Shown here piece after piece: positions 1 to 8,776 of a DNA stretch of 64,000 nucleotides. The position numbers were made by a program, and so were the translations under genes. Location: assembly GCF_003610555.1 (NCBI RefSeq), contig NZ_RAPQ01000010.1, positions 620,001-684,000 of the forward strand, read 5' to 3'. The notes under the pieces were generated by a model. That model was not told the DNA's origin. It saw only the letters and a list, made by a program, of their open reading frames with translations, and ran no database searches. Every line of letters starts with the position of its first letter. The first letter of the stretch is position 1. This DNA is from Marinifilum flexuosum (GTDB lineage: Bacteria; Bacteroidota; Bacteroidia; Bacteroidales; Marinifilaceae).

Positions 1-868
1 TTTTTTTGATTTCCAAAGGAGTTAAACCAGAAAACATTGAGTTACGTGCATACTGAGTAGCCGTTGGAAGAATAGAATAATACATCGAATCATCTTCAAG
101 TACAAAGTAATTGCTTATTACCGGATACAATGTTTGCCACTGATCGTAACGCAAATTGTCAATTAATATAAAGGCTACCTTCTGTCCCTGATCCAAAAGC
201 GGATAAACTTTTTCTTTGAATACATTGGGTGTAAGCAATGGCTTATCCTCTTCATCCGGATCCATCCAGGAAAGGTAATTTTTCTTTACAAAGCGAGCGA
301 ATAGATTATTGGCCTCGGTTTTCTGCATTTTTAGAATTTCATCCATTCCGGAATCTTCGATATTAGAAAGTTCCAATTCCCAAAACACCAATTTTCGGTA
401 CATCTTCATCCAATCCTCAAAGTTGCGGCAATCGTTAATTTCCATTCCCATTTGCCCAAACTTCGATTGATAAGCCATGGTTGTTTTCTCTGAAACCAAT
501 CGCTTTTTATCGATGTGCTTTTTAAGGGTAAGCAGAATTTGCTTTGGGTTCACAGGTTTAATCAGGTAATCGGATATTTGCTTCCCAATAGCCTCATCCA
601 TGATATCTTCTTCCTCGCTTTTTGTAATCATTACAATAGGCAAGGCAGAATCAATCGATTTGATTTCACTTAGCGCTTCCAATCCACTCATTCCTGGCAT
701 ATTTTCATCCAATAATACCAAATCAAAGTGTGATTCTTTCACCAAATCGAGGGCATCGTAAGCATTATTACACGATACTACTTCGTATCCTTTTTCCTCT
801 AAAAAAATAATATGAGGTTTTAACAACTCTATCTCATCATCAACCCAAAGTATCGTATTTTCTTTCAC
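1..868 (-). CDS. porX: PorX, T9SS response regulator with PglZ domain (partial, 3' end outside window)
   Basis: This gene runs off the left edge; 289 codons are present. The N-terminus is a receiver domain (about residues 4-120): acidic pair Asp10-Asp11, phosphoacceptor Asp54 in LLDENMPGMSG, and the conserved Lys in LIKPVNP. The later part contains FILIDNLRYDQW, typical of the PglZ (alkaline-phosphatase-like) domain that follows the receiver in PorX. PorX is the cytoplasmic regulator of type IX secretion genes and is known from Porphyromonas to work with PorY and a sigma factor. The start is GTG at 868-866; an in-frame TGA lies at 886-884 and no ATG lies between. It begins 27 bases after the porW stop on the same strand, so the two are probably co-transcribed. 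The family call is firm; the C-terminus cannot be judged here. Confidence 0.9.
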   Translation of the reverse strand, partial: MKENTILWVDDEIELLKPHIIFLEEKGYEVVSCNNAYDALDLVKESHFDLVLLDENMPGMSGLEALSEIKSIDSALPIVMITKSEEEDIMDEAIGKQISDYLIKPVNPKQILLTLKKHIDKKRLVSEKTTMAYQSKFGQMGMEINDCRNFEDWMKMYRKLVFWELELSNIEDSGMDEILKMQKTEANNLFARFVKKNYLSWMDPDEEDKPLLTPNVFKEKVYPLLDQGQKVAFILIDNLRYDQWQTLYPVISNYFVLEDDSMYYSILPTATQYARNSMFSGLTPLEIKK

Positions 869-895
869 GCTTACACAATTAAATCAACCTAAAAT

Positions 896-3800
896 CTATT
901 TCAAATAGTATTTTTTAAAGAACTGAAGATATTTTGCTGTATCTCCATCTTTCTCAAATACCTTAAAGTTCTCATCGGAAATCACAAAATTGCGATACCC
1001 CACTTTTTCCACAGGCGCAAACAAATCGCGATTGGTAACAATAGCACGGAAATACATCATTGCCTGCTTTTTGCTTCTCATGTTCACGACCAATAGCACA
1101 TCACGCTTATCATCCAGCTCACGAACTTCAATTTTTAATGGTCCGGTATTGTATCTCTTAATTCCTGAAATCAACTGTTTCTTGTTCACATTCTCTCTTG
1201 TATAAATCAAGGCGAAATAATGCGGCAATTTATCATTGAATTGATACAATCCTTTCTGAACAACTTTCTCTTCTTTCTTAACCGGAGCAACATCATTCGC
1301 ATCCAGGTAATTCTTTTTAAAGAAATCCAAATATGGAAACAAAGTTTTCTCTACATAAAACTTCTTAAAATTCTCCTCACTGATCACAAAGTTTCGGTAA
1401 TCAACTTTTTCAAGCTGAGTATAAATTGCATCATTTGAAACCAAACTTCTAAAATAGCTCATTGCATCACTTTTCGAACCAATGTTGTTCACCACAATCA
1501 TATTTAAATCCGCATCGTATTGCTCTTTTAACACGCTATAATCTTTGTCATGATTGTAAATATCATTTTTCAGCTTTCCGATATTAACTTTTCGTGCCGG
1601 AACCAAAAGAATAAACTTGTGATTATCTGCCGGATTAAATACAAACGCTGTAGAATCTAAATTGTTGTTTACTGCCACCAATTTACCTTGCTTTTTAACC
1701 GTAGATTGTTTTGATTTTCGTTCTACATTAAAATAGCTTTTTGTGTAAAAATTAAGGTATTGCTCAACGTCCTTGCTTCGCTTCAACATTTCAAAGTTCG
1801 ATTGAGAAATGATAAAATTTCTGTAATCAACATCCTCTAATCCACTAAACGCCTTATTGCTGGTGATAATTCCGTTAAAGTAATTTAGCGCATCCTCTTT
1901 GTCTTTCAGGCCTTTTACCATGATCATGATGTGATCCTTATTCAGTGATAAACGATCTACTTTAAAAGTACGACTGTTATATGCATCTGCATTGTATCTT
2001 GATACATTAAACAATGATCTGTTTGGATCGCCATCCTGCTTAGAAAACATTAACACAAAGTAATGTTCCTCATCTCCTTTAAATTTGTACAAACTCTTTG
2101 GCTTTTCTTTTTTAGGTTGATCATCCTTCACCTCAACCATTGCCTGTTCATCTTCAAGTCGCCAATTTCGAAGTAATCTATTTTGTCGGGCCAACTCCAT
2201 ATCTTTCGCTGTGTAAATAACAGGAGTAGCACCTTTCTCCAATCCGGCAAGAATTGCCTTAACCGTTTGAGTGATTGCCTTAGTAGGATTAGCCTCCAAT
2301 ACCTGCTCAAGTGATTGCTTAAATACATTTACATTTTGTGTTCTTCCTACACACAATGCTCTTAAGAACAAGAATCTTGGACGAAGATCACTTTCCGGAT
2401 ATCTTAACAAACCTTCATTACAAGTCTTAACTACTCTAAAATAGTAGTAGTTCTGGAAATCCTCATAAGCCTGAGCATAAAGCTGATGTGCTCTTTGATA
2501 TTTAGCATCCAATTTTGACTGGTAACTAGGATCACTCAAAGCTTTTGCATACTCACTATTCTTAAACTCAGTTAAAATTTTATTCTTGTAAAAATCTGAT
2601 TTTGAATATCTGTTTAGTGATTTATTGATTGCATAACAATGATAGTAAGTTGAAAGCAAATATGGATTTTCAGGAAATCTTTCCAACAAGGTCTCCAAAC
2701 TTTCAAGTGCTTTCTCTTCATTATTCAGTTTCTCTTCATACACCAATGCAGCTTGGTATAATCCTTTCATAATTCTCTCCTCTGATTTTACCATAGCCGC
2801 TTTTGTCATTGGCAAATCCATCAAATAATACTCTTTACTCTTAGGGTCTTTTTTCTTCGACTGAGAACTAATTCCATCTCCTGACTCTTGCTCCAATGCA
2901 ATCTCAATATCCTCAATTGAAGAATTGGATCTGTTCTTTCTCCTCCAATTGTCTTCCAGTTTTCGTCGTCCCCACTTGCGTTGAAATTCCGATTTTCCCA
3001 AACCTATATTTGTTGGGTTATAGAAATACCAATTCCCCTGACTTTGATTTCTATTGAAATTGTTATTCCCCAACATATTATTCTGACTAAAGAAAGCTCT
3101 GTCGGACTGCGCTTCAGCTTCCATTAATCGTTTTTCTCTCTCCTTCTCGTTTATCTTCTTGATTAGGCTGTTAATTAACTTGTCTCTGTCCGTCTTGCTC
3201 ATTAAAGCAACTCTTTGCAAGCTATCTTCGCGAACAACCATATTCAGGTTATTCACCAGTTCGGTAAGATTCCCAACTCTTTCTGATATTTTTCTGTAAT
3301 TAGGATAATCGCTACCCAAATAGGTCATTGAACTATCGTAACACATTTGAGCTTTGGGGTAAGTTTCCTCTCCAAAATAATAATCACCCAGTTTTAAGAA
3401 TGAAATTGCCTTTTGATTCTCATTGTACAAAGACACTTTTGTTGATTCCCAATAGTTGGTAATCGCAGATTCCATATTCTCATCCACAACATCCATTTCG
3501 GCTATTGCATAATAGATCTGATCTTTGTATTCCTTGTTCTTCTCATCACGCAACATTTTGCGTAGCCCTTTTCTTATTTCCTCTCCATTTTCGGCACCTG
3601 TATACGATAAAGCTCGGCTGATTTTTGCATTAAAAGTCATTTCATAGTTTGCATTCAAATCAATCAACTGCTGAAAAGCTCTTGATGCCTCGCTCGGGTT
3701 ACCTAACTTCTGGTGAATTTGAGCCAACAAATAGTAATATCTTGCTTTTGCATGTTTATTTTTCGATATGGAAATACATCTTTCCAATGCAGGAATAGCA

Positions 3801-4528
3801 TCTTCAAATTGCTCTTGTCTAATTGCTGCATCGGCATGTAAAGCTTCTATTCGAACCAAATCATCTTTTGACAAACTGTTTTCATTCGAAAGTCTTTCCA
3901 GAATTTCACCACCTGAAATAAATTCACCTCTATCAATTAAACTAACTGCCTTCCAAAGTTTAGCCTCTGGAACCAAATCCGACTCAGGATATTCTCTCAT
4001 GATAAAATCATAAGCTTTCTCGGCAACATGATATTCTCCCTTATAAAATTGTGCCTTTCCAATCAGCAGATAACAATCATCAATCCAATTGTTGTATTCT
4101 TTCTTCTTACGGAATTCTTTGTATTTGTCTGATTGATTCCCTTTTTTACGTTTCGGCTTACGAGTAATGGAGTGAATTTTAATTGCTTTGGTAGCTTTCT
4201 CCAATGCTCTATCCATGTTCGAAAAAGACAAAGATCTCGCAGTTGGATCCTGATATTCAAAAACAGGCAGTAAAATGGTATAATTTTCCTGAAGTCCTTT
4301 TTTAATTTTCTGCTGGCCTTCCTTCAAGCTCTCTTTACCATTAAAATACACGTTGTAATGTGTGGTAAGAGCATGATACTGGCGGCTCATGAAAGTATTT
4401 TTCTGATTAGAACATGCATATGCAAAAATCAGAATGGCTATTATCGTTAAGGCTTGTTGAATTAGTTTACGAGTCAAGGCTAAATGTTTTGTTTGATAAT
4501 ACCGTAATCTTCGCGTTTTATACACCAA
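896..4528 (-). CDS. porW: PorW/SprE-like T9SS lipoprotein with TPRs and three C-terminal repeats
   Basis: This 1210-residue protein has the PorW/SprE signature: a hydrophobic N-terminus with a lipobox ending at Cys39 (FAYAC), then the conserved NTFMSRQYHALTTHYNVYFN block, then many TPR-like helices. It should be an outer-membrane lipoprotein facing the periplasm; PorW is needed for T9SS function and is reported to contact the PorK/PorN ring. It is longer than the PorW and SprE proteins I know (roughly 600-900 residues). The extra length includes three tandem modules at about residues 820-934, 967-1076 and 1100-1210, each with a YRNF(V/I)IS..NF motif and a YL.F..K.Y ending. The N-region before the lipobox is long and basic, so an internal TTG start (Leu18) is possible. 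porX follows after 27 bases. Confidence 0.88.
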   Translation of the reverse strand: MVYKTRRLRYYQTKHLALTRKLIQQALTIIAILIFAYACSNQKNTFMSRQYHALTTHYNVYFNGKESLKEGQQKIKKGLQENYTILLPVFEYQDPTARSLSFSNMDRALEKATKAIKIHSITRKPKRKKGNQSDKYKEFRKKKEYNNWIDDCYLLIGKAQFYKGEYHVAEKAYDFIMREYPESDLVPEAKLWKAVSLIDRGEFISGGEILERLSNENSLSKDDLVRIEALHADAAIRQEQFEDAIPALERCISISKNKHAKARYYYLLAQIHQKLGNPSEASRAFQQLIDLNANYEMTFNAKISRALSYTGAENGEEIRKGLRKMLRDEKNKEYKDQIYYAIAEMDVVDENMESAITNYWESTKVSLYNENQKAISFLKLGDYYFGEETYPKAQMCYDSSMTYLGSDYPNYRKISERVGNLTELVNNLNMVVREDSLQRVALMSKTDRDKLINSLIKKINEKEREKRLMEAEAQSDRAFFSQNNMLGNNNFNRNQSQGNWYFYNPTNIGLGKSEFQRKWGRRKLEDNWRRKNRSNSSIEDIEIALEQESGDGISSQSKKKDPKSKEYYLMDLPMTKAAMVKSEERIMKGLYQAALVYEEKLNNEEKALESLETLLERFPENPYLLSTYYHCYAINKSLNRYSKSDFYKNKILTEFKNSEYAKALSDPSYQSKLDAKYQRAHQLYAQAYEDFQNYYYFRVVKTCNEGLLRYPESDLRPRFLFLRALCVGRTQNVNVFKQSLEQVLEANPTKAITQTVKAILAGLEKGATPVIYTAKDMELARQNRLLRNWRLEDEQAMVEVKDDQPKKEKPKSLYKFKGDEEHYFVLMFSKQDGDPNRSLFNVSRYNADAYNSRTFKVDRLSLNKDHIMIMVKGLKDKEDALNYFNGIITSNKAFSGLEDVDYRNFIISQSNFEMLKRSKDVEQYLNFYTKSYFNVERKSKQSTVKKQGKLVAVNNNLDSTAFVFNPADNHKFILLVPARKVNIGKLKNDIYNHDKDYSVLKEQYDADLNMIVVNNIGSKSDAMSYFRSLVSNDAIYTQLEKVDYRNFVISEENFKKFYVEKTLFPYLDFFKKNYLDANDVAPVKKEEKVVQKGLYQFNDKLPHYFALIYTRENVNKKQLISGIKRYNTGPLKIEVRELDDKRDVLLVVNMRSKKQAMMYFRAIVTNRDLFAPVEKVGYRNFVISDENFKVFEKDGDTAKYLQFFKKYYLK

Positions 4529-4652
4529 GGCTACTGGTATTATTCTGAGTTTATTAGATTCCCAAAATGGTATAACTGCTATCTGTTGTTTTTTATTATT
4601 CTAAAAACTGAAATTTATTAAATAAAATCTAAAAATAGTTCTATTCAGGGAA

Positions 4653-4680
4653 TAAAAAAAGGAGCAATAATGCTCCTTTA
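4653..4680 (-). terminator. Intrinsic terminator after mrp
   Basis: A perfect 9-bp hairpin (AAAGGAGCA at 4658-4666 and TGCTCCTTT at 4671-4679, 4-base loop) is followed on the minus strand by a run of seven U from 4660 to 4654. It lies 23 bases beyond the mrp stop and separates mrp from porW. Confidence 0.85.
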
Positions 4681-4702
4681 CTCTTTGTACTGTTTTATAT
4701 CC

Positions 4703-5800
4703 TTATCGTGTAAGCTTCACACGCTCAGTTGGTGCTGATTTTTGGTTTCTTGCATCAACAGCTACATTTAATTTAGCAGCCAAATCGGCGAAAGCCATAC
4801 CAACTACAGAATCTTCGTTAACAGCAGCAGGTTTCCCATTATCGCCACCTTCGCGTATGCTTTGAACAATAGGAATTTGTCCCAACAGATCAATTCCTTT
4901 TTCTTCAGCTAGTTTTTTACATCCATCTTTACCGAAAATATAGTATTTATTTTCTGGCAACTCAGCAGGAGTAAACCAAGCCATATTTTCAACCATACCC
5001 AATACAGGAACATTAACACCTGGTCCTTCGAACATGCTAATTCCTTTAACAGCATCAGCCAAAGCAACCTCTTGTGGAGTACTTACCACAATGGCTCCCG
5101 TTACAGGAACTGTTTGTACCAAAGTAAGGTGAATATCGCTGGTTCCTGGTGGCAAGTCGATTAATACGTAATCCAACTCTCCCCAGTTTCCTTCTTCAAT
5201 CATCTGCTTTAATGCATTGGAAGCCATTGGTCCACGCCAAACAGTTGCCTGGGCAGGATCAACAAAGAAACCAATAGAAAGCATCTTTACACCATAAGCC
5301 TCATGAGGCTCAATCAAATCCTTGCCATCAACATTTACTAGGTTCGGACGAGCTGTTTCTGCTCCAAACATCAATGGAACTGAAGGACCATAAATATCGG
5401 CATCAATCAAACCAACTTTTGCTCCGGCTTTCGCCAATGCAACTGCCAAGTTCGATGACACTGTAGATTTTCCAACTCCACCTTTACCCGATGCAACAGC
5501 AATAATATTTTTAACTTTTGGCAAAACTTTTGGTTCCTCAACCACATGCATCGCCTTTACTTTAATGTTTCCTTTTATTTCAGCTTCTCTATCAACAAAT
5601 TTTAAAATGGCTGAAACACAGGCTTTTTTCAAGGGAACAATATTGGGATCGTCTGATTTTTGGAATACCAAATCGAAACCAATTTTCTTTCCTTCAATTT
5701 TAATATTACGAACCATATCCAACCCCATGATATCCTTATCGGTACCAGGATATTGAACCAATTTTAAAGCGTCCGTAATTTGCTTTTGAGTGTAACTCAT
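4703..5800 (-). CDS. mrp: Mrp/ApbC-family P-loop ATPase, iron-sulfur carrier
   Basis: The 365-residue protein has an N-terminal MIP18/DUF59 domain (about residues 1-85) and a Mrp/NBP35 ATPase domain with the deviant Walker A GKGGVGKST near residue 107 and the DADIYGPSVP motif. Family members bind and transfer Fe-S clusters in the cytosol. The place where many Mrp proteins have a C-terminal CxxC after VENM is occupied here by ENMAWFTPAELPENKYYIFG, so the usual cluster-binding cysteine pair is missing. One Cys remains shortly after (KDGCKKL). The gene stands alone with a candidate promoter at 5837-5868 and a terminator at 4653-4680. The family is certain; the cluster-carrier role is inferred. 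Confidence 0.93.
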   Translation of the reverse strand: MSYTQKQITDALKLVQYPGTDKDIMGLDMVRNIKIEGKKIGFDLVFQKSDDPNIVPLKKACVSAILKFVDREAEIKGNIKVKAMHVVEEPKVLPKVKNIIAVASGKGGVGKSTVSSNLAVALAKAGAKVGLIDADIYGPSVPLMFGAETARPNLVNVDGKDLIEPHEAYGVKMLSIGFFVDPAQATVWRGPMASNALKQMIEEGNWGELDYVLIDLPPGTSDIHLTLVQTVPVTGAIVVSTPQEVALADAVKGISMFEGPGVNVPVLGMVENMAWFTPAELPENKYYIFGKDGCKKLAEEKGIDLLGQIPIVQSIREGGDNGKPAAVNEDSVVGMAFADLAAKLNVAVDARNQKSAPTERVKLTR

Positions 5801-5836
5801 GATTTATGAATATTAATTCTTTAAAATATTTTTAAA

Positions 5837-5868
5837 CAATTTAACTTTCAGCGTGAGCCCCTGGCAAA
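5837..5868 (-). promoter_or_regulatory. Candidate promoter of mrp
   Basis: On the minus strand TTTG (5868-5865) is followed by a 20-base spacer and TTAAATTG (5844-5837), close to the Bacteroidota consensus TTTG-N19/20-TAnnTTTG. It lies 37 bases upstream of the mrp ATG. The -7 element is only a partial match, so this is a moderate prediction. Confidence 0.4.
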
Positions 5869-5950
5869 ACGATGAAATATTAAATTGAAATGCCGATATA
5901 TAATCTGTTAGTCATTTAGAGTAAAAACGAATAAATGACTTTTACTGATT

Positions 5951-6007
5951 AAAAATCGGTATTGAATCGAATTCCTTTCAATTTGATATTGAATTCGATA
6001 AGATACC
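5951..6007 (-). terminator. Hairpin terminator after the holB-ricT-gldH-trmB-ATL operon
   Basis: ATCGAATTC (5966-5974) pairs with GAATTCGAT (5991-5999), and after a 3x3 internal loop GGTAT (5958-5962) pairs with ATACC (6003-6007). On the minus strand the hairpin ends in GATTTTT. It begins 26 bases after the stop of the alkyltransferase-like gene. The loop is large and the U tract short, so termination may be incomplete and part of the mrp leader could be read through. Confidence 0.55.
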
Positions 6008-6033
6008 AACAAAGGTATATATTTAGACTGAAT

Positions 6034-6372
6034 TTAAATAGAATCCCAATCAAGTTCTTTCATGGGATCCCAAAATATTTTGTCGAAGTCTTGTATTTGG
6101 TCATCAATCACAACAATTCCTTCATTTTCCAGAAGTTCTTGCATTAAGTTTTCGCCAGGAAAATGATACTTTCCACTCAACATGCCCAAACGATTTACAA
6201 CCCGATGGGCCGGCACATATGCTTCGCTAGCATGTGATTGATTCATGGCCCATCCAACCATTCTGGAACCTCTTGGAGATCCAACAAACTTGGCAATTGC
6301 ACCATAACTGGTAGCTCTTCCGGCAGGAATTTGCCGAACTACTTCGTAAATTTTATCGTAAAGGTCAGACAT
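6034..6372 (-). CDS. Alkyltransferase-like (ATL) DNA-lesion-binding protein
   Basis: The 112-residue protein is the DNA-binding domain of the O6-alkylguanine alkyltransferase family. It has the winged-helix GRATSYGAIAKFVG block and the active-site-like motif at residues 54-57, but the sequence is PAHR rather than PCHR. The acceptor cysteine is therefore Ala55, the hallmark of ATL proteins, which bind O6-alkylguanine and hand the lesion to nucleotide excision repair instead of repairing it. Arg37 in GSRMVG is in the position of the base-flipping arginine. The ATG directly follows the trmB stop (TAAATG), so translation is probably coupled. It is the last gene of the holB-ricT-gldH-trmB operon. 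Confidence 0.88.
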   Translation of the reverse strand: MSDLYDKIYEVVRQIPAGRATSYGAIAKFVGSPRGSRMVGWAMNQSHASEAYVPAHRVVNRLGMLSGKYHFPGENLMQELLENEGIVVIDDQIQDFDKIFWDPMKELDWDSI

Positions 6373-7116
6373 TTATTGTTTGCGCTTCTCTCTACCGAAA
6401 CTTCTGTACCAATCCAATTCAATCTCAACATCAGGCTCAACAAATTCAGTTTTCCCATCAAGCTTGAACTTTAAGTATTTAATTGGAATTCCTCTGTCAA
6501 GAAATTGCTGTTCGTAAAAAGTTCTAATAGAAAGAATATCATCCGCCTTTCCTGAGTTGTACAAATCATTGGTATCCACATCAACTGAAAGAGAGTTTTC
6601 CTTAATCACGTACGAAGTGTACTCATACAAGAAATTACTATCTGATTTCAGATGAATAATACCATCATTTGTCAAAAGATTTGAATAAAGCTTCAGAAAG
6701 CGCGTTCCGGTAAGTCTTTTTCTTTCCTTTTTCATTTGTGGATCAGGAAATGTAATCCAGATTTCAGAAATCTCACCTGATTCAAAAATCGATTCAAGAA
6801 GTTCTGCTTTGCTTCTGATAAATCCTACATTGCCCAAGCCTTCTTCGATAGCCGTTTTGGCACCGCGCCACATTCTTGCGCCTTTAATATCTATCCCTAT
6901 AAAGTTTTTATTCGGAAATTTACGAGCTAAACCTACTGTATACTCACCTTTTCCACATCCAACTTCTAAAACAATTGGATTATCGTTTTTAAAAACTTCC
7001 TTATTCCACTTTCCTTTCAAATGATAATTTGTCTCCCAAACCTCTTTATGAGTTGGTTGAAATACATTATCAAATGTATCCATCTCAGCAAAACGCTGTA
7101 ATTTATTCTTTCCCAC
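6373..7116 (-). CDS. trmB: tRNA (guanine-N7-)-methyltransferase
   Basis: TrmB makes m7G46 in the variable loop of tRNA using S-adenosylmethionine. The 247-residue protein has the SAM-binding motif VLEVGCGKGEYTVGLA, the FIGIDIKGARMWRGAK block and the family motif ITFPDPQMKKERKRLTG. The frame begins with GTG at 7116-7114; the first internal ATG would lose 11 residues (MDTFDNVF), and the GTG is preferred because the added segment fits the N-terminus seen in Bacteroidota. It lies 18 bases after gldH and directly abuts the ATL gene. Confidence 0.93.
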   Translation of the reverse strand: MGKNKLQRFAEMDTFDNVFQPTHKEVWETNYHLKGKWNKEVFKNDNPIVLEVGCGKGEYTVGLARKFPNKNFIGIDIKGARMWRGAKTAIEEGLGNVGFIRSKAELLESIFESGEISEIWITFPDPQMKKERKRLTGTRFLKLYSNLLTNDGIIHLKSDSNFLYEYTSYVIKENSLSVDVDTNDLYNSGKADDILSIRTFYEQQFLDRGIPIKYLKFKLDGKTEFVEPDVEIELDWYRSFGREKRKQ

Positions 7117-7134
7117 GACTAAACGCTAAAAATT

Positions 7135-7608
7135 TTATTGATTTGCTTTCTCAAGTCTTAAGCCAATATTCACTACTTCTTTCAATTCCTCATCGCGCAT
7201 TCCCTGCACAATTTCGAATACGTATATTCCCGATTTTTGAAAAACCACATTCTGTTTGAATGGAATTCTTAAATCGAAAATATCACCAAATCCGCTACCA
7301 AACCATTTTCCTTTTTCGGTAGCCAAATTGCATTCGAACTTATCTTCGAGTACATTTCCATCCGGCGAAGTTCTCTTCACAAAAAGCCACAAATTGCTGT
7401 AGGCATATCCACCAGTATTCCTAATATTGATATACAAATTGTGAACACTGATGGTATCGGTTACATCAACTTCAAAGCGAAGAGTATTGTTCATATTCCA
7501 GGTATAATCAGGAATTTCTTTATACTCTTCATAAACACGATTGGAATCGCACGATTGTGTTGACAGTGCAATTACTGCCACGCAAAAAATCCAAATCAAT
7601 TTGTTCAT
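7135..7608 (-). CDS. gldH: Gliding motility lipoprotein GldH
   Basis: The 157-residue protein has a short signal peptide and a lipobox with Cys20 (STQSC). It matches GldH in length and in its FEVDVTDTISVHNLYINIRNT block and the aromatic EKGKWFGSGFGDIFD segment. GldH is an envelope lipoprotein required for gliding in Flavobacterium and is retained in non-gliding Bacteroidales; its precise biochemical role is unknown. The ATG overlaps the ricT stop in the sequence ATGA (7605-7608), which indicates translational coupling. The gene order holB-ricT-gldH is one I know from other Bacteroidota. Confidence 0.87.
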   Translation of the reverse strand: MNKLIWIFCVAVIALSTQSCDSNRVYEEYKEIPDYTWNMNNTLRFEVDVTDTISVHNLYINIRNTGGYAYSNLWLFVKRTSPDGNVLEDKFECNLATEKGKWFGSGFGDIFDLRIPFKQNVVFQKSGIYVFEIVQGMRDEELKEVVNIGLRLEKANQ

Positions 7609-8759
7609 GACTTTGTTGGCTTGTTTGGTTTTCTTGGTTTACGACGGAATTTTCGTTTTCCTCTTCGCTTATTCGGATTTTCCTTCTTATCGAATCGGTT
7701 CAAACTATCCTGTCCTACTACATTTTCGTAGTCCAAGGATTTTTTGTTGTCAATTGATTTTTCAGAAATCAATTTATCAACCTTAGTTCCTTTCTTATTC
7801 AATCGGATAATTTCCTTCACTCTATCAACAGAAACCTGTACCATATTCATCGAATTGAACTTATCGAATGAATACCACATTTGTCTCTTGAAAATATCTG
7901 TCTTCTGATGATAAGCTGTTCCATCCTTGGTCTCCAACGGAATGCTTGTATTCGGGAAATCCTTTTGAGCATCGATATAACAATCCAACTCAAAATTCAG
8001 ACAACATTTTAGTTTTCCGCACTGTCCTGCAAGTTTCTGAGGATTCAGTGAGATCTCCTGATAGCGAGCTGCATTGGTTGTTACCGAAACAAAGTTGGTA
8101 ATCCAGGTTGAGCAACAGAGCTCTCTACCACAAGGGCCAATTCCTCCAATTCGTCCAGCTTCTTGTCTTGCACCAATCTGGCGCATTTCGATTCTGATTT
8201 TGAATTGCTCTGCCAATACTTTAATCAACTGTCTAAAGTCAACCCTATCATCAGCGATATAGTAGAAAATTGCTTTTGTTTTATCTCCCTGATATTCAAC
8301 ATCGCCAATTTTCATATCTAGCTTCAGTTCAGCTGATATTTGGCGAGCTTTAATCATTGTTTTGTGTTCCAGTGCAATGGCTTCGTGCCATTTTTCGATA
8401 TCAACAGGCTTTGCCTTTCTGTAGACTTTTTTTGCCTCGTATGTATTCGGATCAAGCTTTTGTTTGCGCATTTGCTCCACAACCAAATCACCTGTTAAGG
8501 ATACAATACCGATATCATGTCCTGGTGATGCTTCAACTGCTATCACATCACCTCTTTGTAATCTTAATTGATTTGTATTTGAATAGAATCCCTTACGAGT
8601 ATTCTTAAATTTTATTTCAACAACATCCGGACATTGTGCACTTTCAGGAACATCTTTCAACCAATCGTAAACATCAAGCTTACCAGCCAGAAGACGATGG
8701 TCTCTTTTATTGGATGCGCAGCCTGCGCATTTCCCTTTTGGTTCCTTATTTTCTGTCAT
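7605..8759 (-). CDS. ricT: RicT/YaaT-like PSP1-domain protein with cysteine clusters
   Basis: The 384-residue protein has a central PSP1 domain with the motifs GRIGGIGPCGRELCC and CGKLKCCLNFE, which carry the cysteines that bind an Fe-S cluster in the Bacillus Ric (Y) complex. A further cysteine motif (CAGCASNKRD) lies at the N-terminus and the last 30 residues are a strongly basic Arg/Lys/Pro tail. In Bacillus this family acts with RicA/RicF in RNA processing and development; in Bacteroidota the partners are not known and the role here is inference. It overlaps gldH by four bases. A predicted -7 element and a palindrome sit just upstream (8777-8799). Confidence 0.87.
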   Translation of the reverse strand: MTENKEPKGKCAGCASNKRDHRLLAGKLDVYDWLKDVPESAQCPDVVEIKFKNTRKGFYSNTNQLRLQRGDVIAVEASPGHDIGIVSLTGDLVVEQMRKQKLDPNTYEAKKVYRKAKPVDIEKWHEAIALEHKTMIKARQISAELKLDMKIGDVEYQGDKTKAIFYYIADDRVDFRQLIKVLAEQFKIRIEMRQIGARQEAGRIGGIGPCGRELCCSTWITNFVSVTTNAARYQEISLNPQKLAGQCGKLKCCLNFELDCYIDAQKDFPNTSIPLETKDGTAYHQKTDIFKRQMWYSFDKFNSMNMVQVSVDRVKEIIRLNKKGTKVDKLISEKSIDNKKSLDYENVVGQDSLNRFDKKENPNKRRGKRKFRRKPRKPNKPTKS

Positions 8760-8776
8760 ATATATATTGATTATTA

